64,000 nucleotides of DNA from Multivorans sp965232105. GTDB lineage: Bacteria; Acidobacteriota; Thermoanaerobaculia; Multivoradales; Multivoraceae. The first letter of the stretch is position 1. Each line of letters opens with the position of its first letter. Positions 7,997 to 16,291 of this stretch are shown here, piece after piece. Below the pieces are notes generated by a model. It ran no database searches. It worked only from the letters and a program-made list of their open reading frames with translations, and was not told the DNA's origin. The DNA lies in assembly GCA_965232105.1 (NCBI GenBank), contig OZ246956.1, forward strand, positions 744,001 through 808,000, given 5' to 3'. Position numbers and translations under genes: made by a program.

Positions 7997-10261
7997 TCAC
8001 CATCCGTGTCTTCGTAGTAGGGTTTCTGAACACCATTCGCATCCGTGTAAAGACAAATGGAGGTGCGCTCCACCACTATGGATACCCGTGCCTCCCCAGC
8101 GACCAATCAGGCCTCCCGCCTCGACCCGACCGTCGGCCACCAAGTTGTTCGGATCAAGGTGGCAAACGCGGGAGCCGCCGCCGTCATGCACGATATCCAC
8201 GTAGTTCCCGCATCGCGAGTTGTATCCGTTGGTCAGTTCGCCTCCCTTGAAGGCGAAGAACTCGCTCCCGTCTGCAACGTCAATGTCGACGCCGGAGTGT
8301 GTTCCGCCCCCTGGGCGGGGTGCTCCGAATCTCTGTCCTGGTGACAAGTTGTTTGAACACGCAGTAGTTTCGGCCACAACTGCCAAATAGTTGTCTACTA
8401 CACCGTCACCGTCGAGATCTCTTGAGTTCCCCTGCGAGTTACCACCGCCGCCACCACCATCACCGCCGCCGCCGCCATCGCCGTCGCCGTCGTCATCGCC
8501 GCCACCACGAGGAATCACGACCTCCACGCACGAGCCTGGGAGGACGGCATCGGTCCCGGGCGCGGCGCTGTCTTCTTCGCACACACGCAGTCGAATCGGA
8601 CCGCCGCCCAGCGGCGTCGTAACGCTGTTCACCGTCTCCGTAGCCGTCACGGTCAGCGAGTAGTCCCCGGGGCCGGGGTCGTACGGGTACACCACGACGC
8701 TGTGGTCCCCCTCCGTCAGGTTGCCGTTCCAGGAATCGTCCAAAGTGCCCCAGCGGTTCGTGCAGCGGCTGCTGCCGACCCTGCAATCGAAGTCGATCGT
8801 CAGGCCCGTCAGGGCAACGTCCACTTCGGCGGGTCCGGAGAGCGTGAAGCTGTGGGTCTGGCTGGTCGAGACGCCCGTCCTGCTTACGTCGACAAGCGTC
8901 GTCACCTGCGTCCTCGTCCCTGTGCTGCCTCCCGTCTCCGGCGCCTCGGCGCTCACGGTGAGCGTGTAGTTCCCTGAGCCGCCGCCGTACGGATAGACCA
9001 CGATCTTGTGGTCGCCGGCATCGAGCGTGCCGCTCCAGGAATCGTCCCGCGTACTGCCGCGGTTCGTGCATCGATTGCCCGAGACCGTGCAGTCGAAGTC
9101 GGTCGTCATTCCGGTCAACTCTACAGAGACCTCGACGCGGTGGGTGAGCGTGAGCGGATACGTCCTTGAACTCGACACGTTCACGCCCGTCTTCACGATC
9201 GGGCCGGTTGTCGGCGGCGTCGTGGGAGGCGGAGTCGTAGGAGGCGGAGTCGGCGTCGGTGCTGGCGTTGGCGGCGCCGTAGCCGTGCCGCTGACGCTCA
9301 ACGTCCAGTTCCCGGCGTCAGCGTTGTACGGGTAAACGGTCACGCCATGCGTGCCGGCGTCGAGCGTGCCGCTCCACGAATCACTACTCGTGCCGCCGAG
9401 GTTCGTGCAGGAAGAGCTGTTCACCCGGCAGTCGATGTCCCGGTTCATGCCCGTGAGGCTCAAGCTCACATCGGTCCTGGAGTCCAGCCTGAAGCGGTAG
9501 GACTTCTCGCCTTCGCCGGTCTCCGACTCCGTGAAGGGCAAACTGTAGACCCGCACCACAGTCGCGGGCGGCGGCGGGTCCGGAGACGGGGTCGGCGGAG
9601 GGCCGGGCGGCCGCCCGATGACGACCTGCGGCGCGGTCACAGTCGTGACGAAGCTGACGGAATCCGAGCCGCCCGCGCTGTCCGTCGCAGCGTACGTGAC
9701 CGTGTACGTCGTGTCCGTCGTCACGGTCGGCAGCGTCCCCCTCGCCCGTCGCGTCGATGATGTGAACGAGATCCCCGGAGGAAGACCGGTCAGACTGTAG
9801 GAGTACGGCGGGCTGCCTCCGGTGGCTGGCGGGAAGACCGTGTCGACCGAACCGCCGGACCGCAGGGTGAAGTTGGAGATTGCCGGAACCGACAGCGGCG
9901 GCGATTGAGGTCGCGCCGGGGCAACGACGACCGTCGTGAACGAGACCGACGCCGTCGCGCCTCGGCTGTCCCTGGCGGAGTAGGTGATCGTGTAGGTCGT
10001 ATCGATCAAGACAGTCGGGAGCGTTCCTCGCGCCCGTCGCGTCGACGACGAGAACGAGATTCCCGCCGGCAAACCCGAAACGCTGTACGAGTACGGCGAG
10101 CGGCCTCCGGTGGCTGCCGGAAACACCGTGTCAATCGAGCCGCCGGACGGCACCCTGAAGTTGGGTATCTGCGGAATCGACAGCGGAGTGCTGGCAAGGA
10201 GGACCGCTGCTTCAGGCAAGAGCAGCAGGAGCAAGGACAGTGCGATGACGGGGCGTTTCAC
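7997..10261 (-). CDS. Secreted multidomain M23 metallopeptidase with Ig-like and PPC-like repeats
   Basis: A 754-residue exported protein. The GTG start (10259-10261) is chosen because a signal peptide (VKRPVIALSLLLLLLPEAAV) follows at once and AGGAG lies nine bases upstream. Two putative-Ig (He_PIG-like) repeats occupy about residues 25-115 and 120-210, each with SYSxxGLPxGISF and RRARGTLPTV motifs. Three repeats resembling pre-peptidase C-terminal domains follow (DFDCTVSGNRCTN...SWSGTLDAGDH...VVYPY), separated by Pro/Thr-rich linkers. After an Asp/Gly-rich linker with a DLDGDGVVDN calcium-loop-like stretch, a C-terminal LytM/M23 domain shows HSGVDI and HLHLSLHG zinc-ligand motifs. M23 enzymes cut peptidoglycan cross-bridges or act on protein substrates outside the cell. 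Target unknown. Confidence 0.85.
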   Translation of the reverse strand: MKRPVIALSLLLLLLPEAAVLLASTPLSIPQIPNFRVPSGGSIDTVFPAATGGRSPYSYSVSGLPAGISFSSSTRRARGTLPTVLIDTTYTITYSARDSRGATASVSFTTVVVAPARPQSPPLSVPAISNFTLRSGGSVDTVFPPATGGSPPYSYSLTGLPPGISFTSSTRRARGTLPTVTTDTTYTVTYAATDSAGGSDSVSFVTTVTAPQVVIGRPPGPPPTPSPDPPPPATVVRVYSLPFTESETGEGEKSYRFRLDSRTDVSLSLTGMNRDIDCRVNSSSCTNLGGTSSDSWSGTLDAGTHGVTVYPYNADAGNWTLSVSGTATAPPTPAPTPTPPPTTPPPTTPPTTGPIVKTGVNVSSSRTYPLTLTHRVEVSVELTGMTTDFDCTVSGNRCTNRGSTRDDSWSGTLDAGDHKIVVYPYGGGSGNYTLTVSAEAPETGGSTGTRTQVTTLVDVSRTGVSTSQTHSFTLSGPAEVDVALTGLTIDFDCRVGSSRCTNRWGTLDDSWNGNLTEGDHSVVVYPYDPGPGDYSLTVTATETVNSVTTPLGGGPIRLRVCEEDSAAPGTDAVLPGSCVEVVIPRGGGDDDGDGDGGGGGDGGGGGGNSQGNSRDLDGDGVVDNYLAVVAETTACSNNLSPGQRFGAPRPGGGTHSGVDIDVADGSEFFAFKGGELTNGYNSRCGNYVDIVHDGGGSRVCHLDPNNLVADGRVEAGGLIGRWGGTGIHSGGAHLHLSLHGCEWCSETLLRRHGW

Positions 10262-10451
10262 CGGCTCGATCTCCTGAGGTGAATGTCGAGGTAAGGGGGA
10301 ATATCTGCACCTCGGCGCGCCAGGAATCGGCCAAAACGGCACGATTCGACCCTCGAAGAGACCCCGGGCGTGCTGGCGACGTGGCTTCAGGCCCAATTCG
10401 CGGCTTCAGTGGGACCCAAACCGCCCTGATTACGCGGGTCCGTGACCGCCG
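10262..10451. other. Divergent intergenic region
   Basis: This is part of the 301-base gap between the M23 peptidase gene (minus) and the recombinase gene (plus). Apart from the Shine-Dalgarno of the peptidase gene near 10270 I see no structured element here. The minus-strand promoter must lie in this stretch. Confidence 0.4.
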
Positions 10452-10496
10452 ACCCCCACTCTGGGGGTTGACAAACGTCCGTTCTTGCCAATAATC
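10452..10496 (+). promoter_or_regulatory. Promoter of the recombinase gene with an adjoining inverted repeat
   Basis: TTGACA at 10468-10473 is followed after 16-17 bases by AATAAT/ATAATC at 10490-10496, a near-consensus housekeeping promoter. Immediately upstream, acccccactctgggggt (10452-10468) is a 7-bp inverted repeat with a 3-base loop that touches the -35 box and could be an operator. The ATG at 10563 is downstream; an earlier ATG at 10485 would lie inside the -10 and is rejected. Confidence 0.65.
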
Positions 10497-10562
10497 CTCC
10501 TTATATGCCCCACAGAGTTCAATGCCCCACTGCTTTCCGGATCGAGCGACTGCGGCAGTCCG

Positions 10563-11498
10563 ATGAGGAGACTGCTCTCAAGAGCGCTCACCGCAACTAG
10601 GTTGAAGTCGCTCCAGGCATCGTTCTCGGACTCCTACTCGCCCAACACTCACAAGGCCTACGGCCGGGCGGTCGAGCGCTTCGCCGCGTTCCTGAAGGGC
10701 CGCGCGGCGGACGACGATTCCGTCGCGGCCTTTCTGAAGGCCGAGGCGAAGCGCGGCTTGGCGCCGGCGTCGCTCTCGATCCTGGCCGCCGCGATCGGCG
10801 CCGCCGCGAGCTCGGCGGGCGTCAAGGATCCGCGCGGCCCCGTCACCCGCCGAACGCTCAGAAAGCTGAAACGCAAGCACGCCGCTCGAGGCCGCGGCCA
10901 GGTCGAGGGCCTGAGGCGGGAGGTCGCGGTCGCCGCCGCCAGGCTTGCAGCGGACGAGGGCACCGCCCTTGGACTGCGCGACGCCGCGCTGCTGCGCCTG
11001 GGCAGCGACGGACTTCTGAGGATCAGCGAGCTGGTCGCCGTACAGGTGGACGATCTCGGTCCCCGGGAAGACGGGAGCGGCGTCCTGGCTCTGCCCAGAA
11101 GCAAGACCGACCAGGAAGGCGAGGGCTCCACCCTCTACGTCTGCCGGGAGACGATGGCGGCCGTCGCCGCGTGGCTGAAGGTCTCCGGGATCACGGCCGG
11201 TTCGCTCTTCCGCCGCGTTCTCCGGAACGGGGTCCGAGGCGATGCCGCGTTGAGCGGGTCCGCCGTGCGAGCGATCATCAAGCGTCGGGCCAGAGCCGCC
11301 GGCGCCACCGGACGCGTGAGCGGACACTCTCTGCGGGTCGGCAGCGCACAGTCCCTGGTCGCCGCCGGCGCCTCCACCGCGGAACTCATGCAGGCCGGAA
11401 GATGGACCGACGCCGCGACCGCGACCCGCTATGCCGCGAACGAACTGGCGGGACGAGGCGCCGTCGCCCGCTTCTTCGAGGACGAGGAAGCCGAGTAG
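10563..11498 (+). CDS. Tyrosine recombinase/integrase
   Basis: This 311-residue site-specific recombinase has a SAM-like core-binding domain (SYSPNTHKAYGRAVERFAAF, residues 25-44) and a catalytic domain from about residue 115. The catalytic set is visible: Arg153 in LLRISEL, Lys181 in LPRSKTD, His255 and Arg258 in GHSLRVG, Trp281 in GRWTD, and the nucleophile Tyr290 in TATRYA. It should cut and rejoin DNA through a 3'-phosphotyrosine intermediate. A broken relative lies 4 kb away at 6326-6700, so this family has been active here more than once. No phage structural genes accompany it, suggesting a small integrative element or a resident cassette-type recombinase. Confidence 0.93.
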   Translation: MRRLLSRALTATRLKSLQASFSDSYSPNTHKAYGRAVERFAAFLKGRAADDDSVAAFLKAEAKRGLAPASLSILAAAIGAAASSAGVKDPRGPVTRRTLRKLKRKHAARGRGQVEGLRREVAVAAARLAADEGTALGLRDAALLRLGSDGLLRISELVAVQVDDLGPREDGSGVLALPRSKTDQEGEGSTLYVCRETMAAVAAWLKVSGITAGSLFRRVLRNGVRGDAALSGSAVRAIIKRRARAAGATGRVSGHSLRVGSAQSLVAAGASTAELMQAGRWTDAATATRYAANELAGRGAVARFFEDEEAE

Positions 11499-11507
11499 CC
11501 GGCCGCC

Positions 11508-12257
11508 CTACCGGTGCTGATGGGCCTGGAGTTCGTGCCGGTAGTCGCCGACGGCGTCGATGGGGATCGGTTTCGCCATCTGGTGGAGACGGCTGACCAG
11601 GCTCGCCGGGACCCGGCCGGTGAGCATCCGGTCGGCCTGGATGTCCTCTCCGCCTTCTCCGGCGGTCAGGTAGTAGTTGCTGGTGAAGAGGGTCGGCCGC
11701 CTGGCCATGTAGCGGCTGTTGATCAGCAGGTAGAGCGTGTCCGAGACGAAGGGCGTCGGCCGCCTTGCCCCGAGCTCGTCGACGACCACCACATCCGCAT
11801 CCTGCAACGGTCGCAGCAGGTCCGCCTGGTTCACCTCGGCGCCCTGCTGGAAGGTGGCCTGAATGTCCGCGACCAGGCTCGTGAAATCGACGAAGCGGCC
11901 CCGCACGCCGTACTGCTCGGCGAGTTCGTAGAGCACCGCGACCGCCAAATGGGTCTTGCCGCGGCCGCTGGGGCCGACGAACACGAGGCCGGTCTCGCGC
12001 AGCGACCCGTCTCGTTCCAGGAAGTCCTCGATGTACCGGTCACAACTGCGGCGCGCCTCGAGCAGTTGATCGCCGACGTCACCCGCGAGACGGAAGTTGC
12101 TCAGCCGGCAGCCCTGGTACTTCGGCGGAATGCCGAGATCGTCCCGCCGGCGGCTGCGGACCCGCGCCTGGTAGCAACTGCAACGACGCGCGCGGTTCGT
12201 CCCCAGGTCGACGATCCAGCCACGGTCCTGGCAGAACTCGCAACTCGTCTCGTTCAA
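11508..12257 (-). CDS. DnaC/DnaI-like AAA+ ATPase with N-terminal zinc finger
   Basis: This 249-residue protein begins with a CxxC...CxC cluster (CEFCQDRGW...RRCSCYQ, residues 7-28), the zinc finger of DnaC/DnaI-type proteins. An AAA+ core follows with Walker A GPSGRGKTH and Walker B ADVVVVDELGA. Relatives load replicative helicases or, as IstB, assist transposition. No IS21 transposase is adjacent, and the zinc finger favours a chromosomal helicase-loader-like role. The ATG overlaps the stop of the hspR-like gene (ATGA), placing it in a dnaK-hspR-dnaC-like operon, an unexpected link between chaperone control and a replication-type ATPase. Confidence 0.85.
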   Translation of the reverse strand: MNETSCEFCQDRGWIVDLGTNRARRCSCYQARVRSRRRDDLGIPPKYQGCRLSNFRLAGDVGDQLLEARRSCDRYIEDFLERDGSLRETGLVFVGPSGRGKTHLAVAVLYELAEQYGVRGRFVDFTSLVADIQATFQQGAEVNQADLLRPLQDADVVVVDELGARRPTPFVSDTLYLLINSRYMARRPTLFTSNYYLTAGEGGEDIQADRMLTGRVPASLVSRLHQMAKPIPIDAVGDYRHELQAHQHR

Positions 12258-12685
12258 TCCTCTTCCTCGACCTTCACCAGGGCGCCGCTCCGCACCCAGA
12301 CCAGGGCGTGACGCCGCCGGACGCCGCGGCGCCGGTCCGAAACGTCGCGCTCGACGATCTCGAGCAGCCGGTCGCGCTCCGCCTCCAGCCGCGCCAGCCG
12401 CTCCTGGAGAGTCAGAATGACCTCGACACCGGCGAGGTTGACCCCCATATCGCGCGTCAACGTGAGGATCGACTCCAGCCGGTGGAGGGCGTCCTCGTCG
12501 TAGAGCCGCGTGTTGCCGTCGCTTCGTTGCGGCCGGAGCAGTCCCTCCCGCTCGTAGAGGCGAAGGGTCTGCGGATGGATGTCATAGCGCTCCGCCACCT
12601 TGCTGATCATCACGTAGCGACCGCCCCCCACTCGCCGGCGGCGTGACGGGGGGCGGCGCTGCCGCGATGAACTGGGCCGAACCAT
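12254..12685 (-). CDS. hspR: MerR-family regulator of HspR type
   Basis: The conserved part reads MISKVAERYDIHPQTLRLYE, then EGLLRPQRSDGNTRLYDEDALHRLE and MGVNLAGVEVIL. This is the winged-helix signature of HspR, which represses the dnaK operon by binding HAIR elements with DnaK as corepressor. A coiled coil follows (LQERLARLEAERDRLLEIVE). The gene begins 11 bases after dnaK, the classic position. The start is uncertain: ATG at 12685 gives an Arg-rich extension, while GTG at 12631 or 12613 or ATG at 12610 would start close to the HTH and fits known HspR proteins better. I saw no perfect HAIR palindrome upstream of dnaK. Confidence 0.85.
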   Translation of the reverse strand: MVRPSSSRQRRPPSRRRRVGGGRYVMISKVAERYDIHPQTLRLYEREGLLRPQRSDGNTRLYDEDALHRLESILTLTRDMGVNLAGVEVILTLQERLARLEAERDRLLEIVERDVSDRRRGVRRRHALVWVRSGALVKVEEED

Positions 12686-12696
12686 CTCCGGAGGGC

Positions 12697-14643
12697 CTAG
12701 TTTGCCTTGTCGTCCCCGGCCTTGTCGCCCCCGGAAGGGTCATCCACGTCGACGAAGTCGGCGTCGATCACGTCGTCGTCAACGCCGGGAGCCGGGCCTT
12801 CCGGACCGGCGCCCGCTCCCGGCGCACCCTCCGGCGGCGCCTCGGCGCTCGTCTGCTCGTAGATGACCTGCGCCAGCTTGTGCGAAGCCTGGGTCAGGCT
12901 GGCCGAGGCGCTCGCCATCGCCGCCGCGTCCTCCGCCTCCATGCTCTTCTTCGCTTCCTCGATCGCCGATTCGATCTCACCCACATCGCTCTCGGACAGC
13001 TTGTCCTTGTGCTCGGCGAGGTTCTTCTCGGTGCCGTAGACCAGGGAATCGAGCTGGTTCCGGGCGTCGATGACCTCCCGGCGCTTCTTGTCCTCGTCGC
13101 TGTGCGCCTGCGCGTCCGAGACCATGCGCTCGATCTCGTCCTTGTCAATGCCGCCGGAACCGCTGATCGTGATCTTCTGCTCCTTGCCCGTGCCCTTGTC
13201 CTGGGCGGAGACGTTCACGATGCCGTTCGCGTCGATGTCGAACGTGACCTCGATCTGGGGCAGGCCCCGCGGCGCCGGCGGAATGCCCACCAGGTGGAAA
13301 CGCCCCAGCGTCCGGTTGTGGCCCGCCATTTCGCGCTCGCCCTGCAGGACATGGACCTCCACGGAGGTCTGGTTGTCGCCGGCGGTCGAGAACGTCTCGC
13401 TCTTGCGCGTGGGAATCGTCGTGTTGCGGTCGATCAGCTTGGTGAAGACGCCGCCCAGCGTCTCGATGCCGAGCGACAGCGGCGTGACGTCCAGCAGCAG
13501 AACGTCCGTGACGTCTCCCGCCAGCACGCCGCCCTGGACCGCGGCGCCGATCGCCACGACCTCGTCCGGATTCACGCCACGGTGCGGTTCGCGACCGAAG
13601 AACTCCTTGACCGTGTTCTGAACCGCCGGCATCCGGGTCTGGCCGCCGACCATGACGACCTCCTCGATGTCGGTGGTCGCAAGACCCGCATCCTTGAGCG
13701 CCTGACGGCACGGCCCGAGAGTGCCCTTGATCAGGTCCTCCGTGATCTGCTCCAGCTTGCTGCGGGACAGCCTGACGTTCAGGTGCTTGGGACCCGAGGC
13801 GTCGGCGGTCACGAAGGGCAGGTTGATCTCGGTCTCCTGCACGCCGGAAAGCTCGATCTTCGCCTTCTCGCCGGCTTCCTTGAGGCGCTGCATGGCCATC
13901 GGGTCCTGGCCCAGGTCGATGCCCTGGTCCTTCTTGAACTCCGCCAGCAGCCAGTCGATGATCCGCTGATCGATGTTGTCCCCCCCGAGGTGGGTGTCGC
14001 CGTTCGTCGACTTCACCTCGACGACGCCCTCACCGACCTCCAGGATCGAGATGTCGAAGGTGCCGCCGCCGAAGTCGTACACGGCGATCGTGCGGTCCCC
14101 CTCCTTGTCCAGGCCGTACGCGAGCGCCGCCGCGGTCGGCTCATTGACCAGCCGCTCGACGGTGAGGCCGGCGATCTGGCCGGCGTCGCGGGTCGCCTGA
14201 CGCTGGGCGTCGTTGAAGTACGCCGGCACGGTGATCACCGCACGTTCGACCGGACCGCCGAGGTAATCCTCAGCCGCCTGCTTCAGCTTCTGCAGCACCA
14301 TCGCGGAGATCTGCGGCGGCGTGTAGCTCTTGCCCGCCGCCTCGATCTGGACGTCGTCGCCCGAACTCGCGACCGAGTAGGGGACCATCTTCTGCTCTTC
14401 CGAGACCTCGGCCAGGCGCCGTCCCATGAAGCGCTTGATCGAGAAAACCGTGTTCTGCGGGTTCGTCACCGCCTGCCGCTTGGCAACCTGGCCGACCAGG
14501 CGCTCGCCCTTGTCCGTGAACGCGACGATCGACGGTGTCGTCCGGCTTCCCTCCGAGTTCGGCACCACCTTCGGGTCCGAACCCTCCATCAGGGCGACGA
14601 CGCTGTTCGTCGTCCCCAGGTCGATTCCAATGATCTTGCTCAA
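12697..14643 (-). CDS. dnaK: Chaperone protein DnaK (Hsp70)
   Basis: At 648 residues this is full length. It begins MSKIIGIDLGTTNSVVALMEG; the nucleotide-binding domain carries AVITVPAYFNDAQRQATRDAG and IAVYDFGGGTFDISILEVG. The linker and substrate-binding domain follow (DVLLLDVTPLSLGIETLGGV), and the lid ends in an acidic DVIDADFVDVDD tail. It is an ATP-driven folding chaperone in the cytoplasm, and probable corepressor for the HspR-type regulator encoded next. grpE and dnaJ are not adjacent. A near-consensus promoter lies about 115-145 bases upstream. Confidence 0.98.
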   Translation of the reverse strand: MSKIIGIDLGTTNSVVALMEGSDPKVVPNSEGSRTTPSIVAFTDKGERLVGQVAKRQAVTNPQNTVFSIKRFMGRRLAEVSEEQKMVPYSVASSGDDVQIEAAGKSYTPPQISAMVLQKLKQAAEDYLGGPVERAVITVPAYFNDAQRQATRDAGQIAGLTVERLVNEPTAAALAYGLDKEGDRTIAVYDFGGGTFDISILEVGEGVVEVKSTNGDTHLGGDNIDQRIIDWLLAEFKKDQGIDLGQDPMAMQRLKEAGEKAKIELSGVQETEINLPFVTADASGPKHLNVRLSRSKLEQITEDLIKGTLGPCRQALKDAGLATTDIEEVVMVGGQTRMPAVQNTVKEFFGREPHRGVNPDEVVAIGAAVQGGVLAGDVTDVLLLDVTPLSLGIETLGGVFTKLIDRNTTIPTRKSETFSTAGDNQTSVEVHVLQGEREMAGHNRTLGRFHLVGIPPAPRGLPQIEVTFDIDANGIVNVSAQDKGTGKEQKITISGSGGIDKDEIERMVSDAQAHSDEDKKRREVIDARNQLDSLVYGTEKNLAEHKDKLSESDVGEIESAIEEAKKSMEAEDAAAMASASASLTQASHKLAQVIYEQTSAEAPPEGAPGAGAGPEGPAPGVDDDVIDADFVDVDDPSGGDKAGDDKAN

Positions 14644-14757
14644 GTCCTCGCCTCCTCATCGTCCGCGCCGAGGCGCGAGCGGGTGTTGCATTCGTTGTTC
14701 GCCGGAGGGCCCGTTCCGGGCATCGGACAACCGGGCATCGGCCCCAGCGCGCCAACC

Positions 14758-14786
14758 ACCCTAAGACCTAAGCGTTCTCATGTCAA
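14758..14786 (-). promoter_or_regulatory. Promoter upstream of dnaK
   Basis: On the minus strand TTGACA (plus 14781-14786) is followed after exactly 17 bases by TAGGGT (plus 14758-14763). The -35 is perfect and the -10 matches four of six positions. It lies about 115 bases before the dnaK start, leaving a leader in which an HspR operator could overlap. Confidence 0.6.
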
Positions 14787-14892
14787 GTCCCGCAGGGCCA
14801 TAATCTGATACTCGCACACTCATGTTCCAGTGAAGACCGGTACATGCCTGCCCTGGACCCACCAGGAAACGGCGCAACCTCCGTCTACGTCG

Positions 14893-15384
14893 TCAGTTCC
14901 GGCTCTTCTCGACGTAACGCATTCGGAGCTGACCGAGGAGGTTCTCCAGCACCGCGCTCTCCTCGGCGGTCACGTTTCCTCTTGTCTTCTCCTGCAGCAC
15001 CGCCAGCAGATCGATCTGCAGACGCGCCCGAGGAAGATCCTCGGCACTCTGCCCGTCCGGGAGTTGCGCGTCGCCGAGCAGGTAGGCGATCGGCTCGGCG
15101 AGCATGGCGACCAGGTCCATCAAGCCGGGGCCCGGCCGCGACCCGGCGGGAGGCGACTCGTGGCCGGCCGCCTCGTCGGCGCTCGGGCTTCGCACCGCGG
15201 AGGGTCCGCGGCTCTCCGGGGCGGGAGCCTCCCGGACCACGGGATCCGCGGCCGGCGGCTCGGCTGAATCGGCCGCCCGGGTGGATGTCCCGGGACCGCC
15301 GGCTCCCTTCTGTTGCTCGAGAAACCGGTACTCTTCGCGCAGTTCGCCGTCGTCCGTGAACATCCTCTTGTCGGTGACCTTCAC
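14893..15384 (-). CDS. DUF1844-family protein
   Basis: This 163-residue protein of unknown function has a C-terminal half (MDLVAMLAEPIAYLLGD ... ARLQIDLLAVLQEKTRGNVTAEE) matching the DUF1844 family, a short helical domain common in Acidobacteriota, Planctomycetes and relatives. The N-terminal half (FTDDGELREEYRF, then a Pro/Ala/Glu-rich linker) is low complexity. The GTG at 15382-15384 is preferred because GAGGAGGT sits five bases ahead. It is transcribed divergently from mazG, which starts 41 bases away. No function can be inferred from the sequence. Confidence 0.8.
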   Translation of the reverse strand: MKVTDKRMFTDDGELREEYRFLEQQKGAGGPGTSTRAADSAEPPAADPVVREAPAPESRGPSAVRSPSADEAAGHESPPAGSRPGPGLMDLVAMLAEPIAYLLGDAQLPDGQSAEDLPRARLQIDLLAVLQEKTRGNVTAEESAVLENLLGQLRMRYVEKSRN

Positions 15385-15424
15385 ACGCGACCTCCTCAAC
15401 GAAGCGCGACTCCTCAAACGAAGA

Positions 15425-16240
15425 ATGGGCGATCGTACCAGAGCAGACGGCGCCGCCGACCCCTCCTCGCTGGCTCCAATCGCGACCCTGATCGACCGGC
15501 TACGCGTCGACTGCCCATGGGACCGCGAACTGTCTCTCGCGGACCTGCGCGCCTACCTGATCGAGGAAGCGCACGAACTGGCCGCCGCGATCGACGAGCG
15601 CGATATGGCGGCGATCAACGAGGAGCTGGGCGACCTTCTGTTCGAGGCCGTCTACGTCGCCCGCCTCGCCAGCGCCGAGCTGTCGGACGTATCCCTTGGC
15701 GACGCCATCCGGACCGTGATCGAGAAGATGGTGGCCCGCCACCCGCACGTCTTCGGCGACGAGGAAGCCGAGTCGGCAGCCGAGGTCGCGGCGCTCTGGG
15801 AGAAGCGCAAGCAGGGTCGCACCGGACGCTCCGTGCTGGACGGCGTGCCGGCCTCGCTGCCGGCCCTGGTCGGCGCCTACCGGCTCGGACAGAAGGCGGC
15901 CGGCATCGGCTTCGACTGGAACGCGGCCGCCGGCGTGCGGGCCAAGGTGTCCGAGGAGCTGGCGGAGCTCGACCGGGAGATGACGGGGGGTGCGGCGGCT
16001 GACGGGCCGAACGCGGCCGCGAGGGTCGAGGAGGAGCTGGGCGACGTGCTGTTCGCGGTGGCCAATCTCGCCCGCCACCTCAAGGTGGACCCGGAGCGCG
16101 CCCTGGCGGCGGCGAACCGGAAGTTCCGGCGTCGCTTCGCCAGCGTCGAAGCGGGGCTCGAATCAGAAGCCGCCGCGGAAACGGACGCCGCGCGCCGCCA
16201 GCGCATGGAGTTACTCTGGGAGAAGGCGAAGCGGGTGTGA
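15425..16240 (+). CDS. mazG: Nucleoside triphosphate pyrophosphohydrolase
   Basis: This 271-residue all-alpha NTP pyrophosphatase has two MazG domains, each with the EExxE...ExxD metal-binding pattern: LIEEAHELAAAI...INEELGDLLFEAV in the first and VSEELAELDRE...VEEELGDVLFAVANLARHL in the second. The preceding RLRVDCPWDRELSLADLR matches the family start. MazG hydrolyses NTPs to NMP and pyrophosphate, cleaning damaged nucleotides and lowering ppGpp-type stress signals. The ATG at 15425 is the best start; a longer upstream frame overlaps the DUF1844 gene. Ends at a strong stem-loop. Confidence 0.94.
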   Translation: MGDRTRADGAADPSSLAPIATLIDRLRVDCPWDRELSLADLRAYLIEEAHELAAAIDERDMAAINEELGDLLFEAVYVARLASAELSDVSLGDAIRTVIEKMVARHPHVFGDEEAESAAEVAALWEKRKQGRTGRSVLDGVPASLPALVGAYRLGQKAAGIGFDWNAAAGVRAKVSEELAELDREMTGGAAADGPNAAARVEEELGDVLFAVANLARHLKVDPERALAAANRKFRRRFASVEAGLESEAAAETDAARRQRMELLWEKAKRV

Positions 16241-16260
16241 CGCGGGTCTTCTGACCCGCG
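16241..16260. terminator. Bidirectional-type stem-loop after mazG
   Basis: cgcgggtc (16241-16248), loop ttct, gacccgcg (16253-16260): a perfect 8-bp GC stem directly after the mazG stop codon and before the convergent S41-like gene. There is no long T-run. Confidence 0.6.
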
Positions 16261-16291
16261 CCGGAAAGCCGCGCCGCGAAGCGGCAACCAC

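Noticed and set aside
14758..14830. HAIR operator upstream of dnaK
   Set aside because: No CTTGAGT-N7-ACTCAAG-like palindrome; only half-site resemblance around the -35 box.
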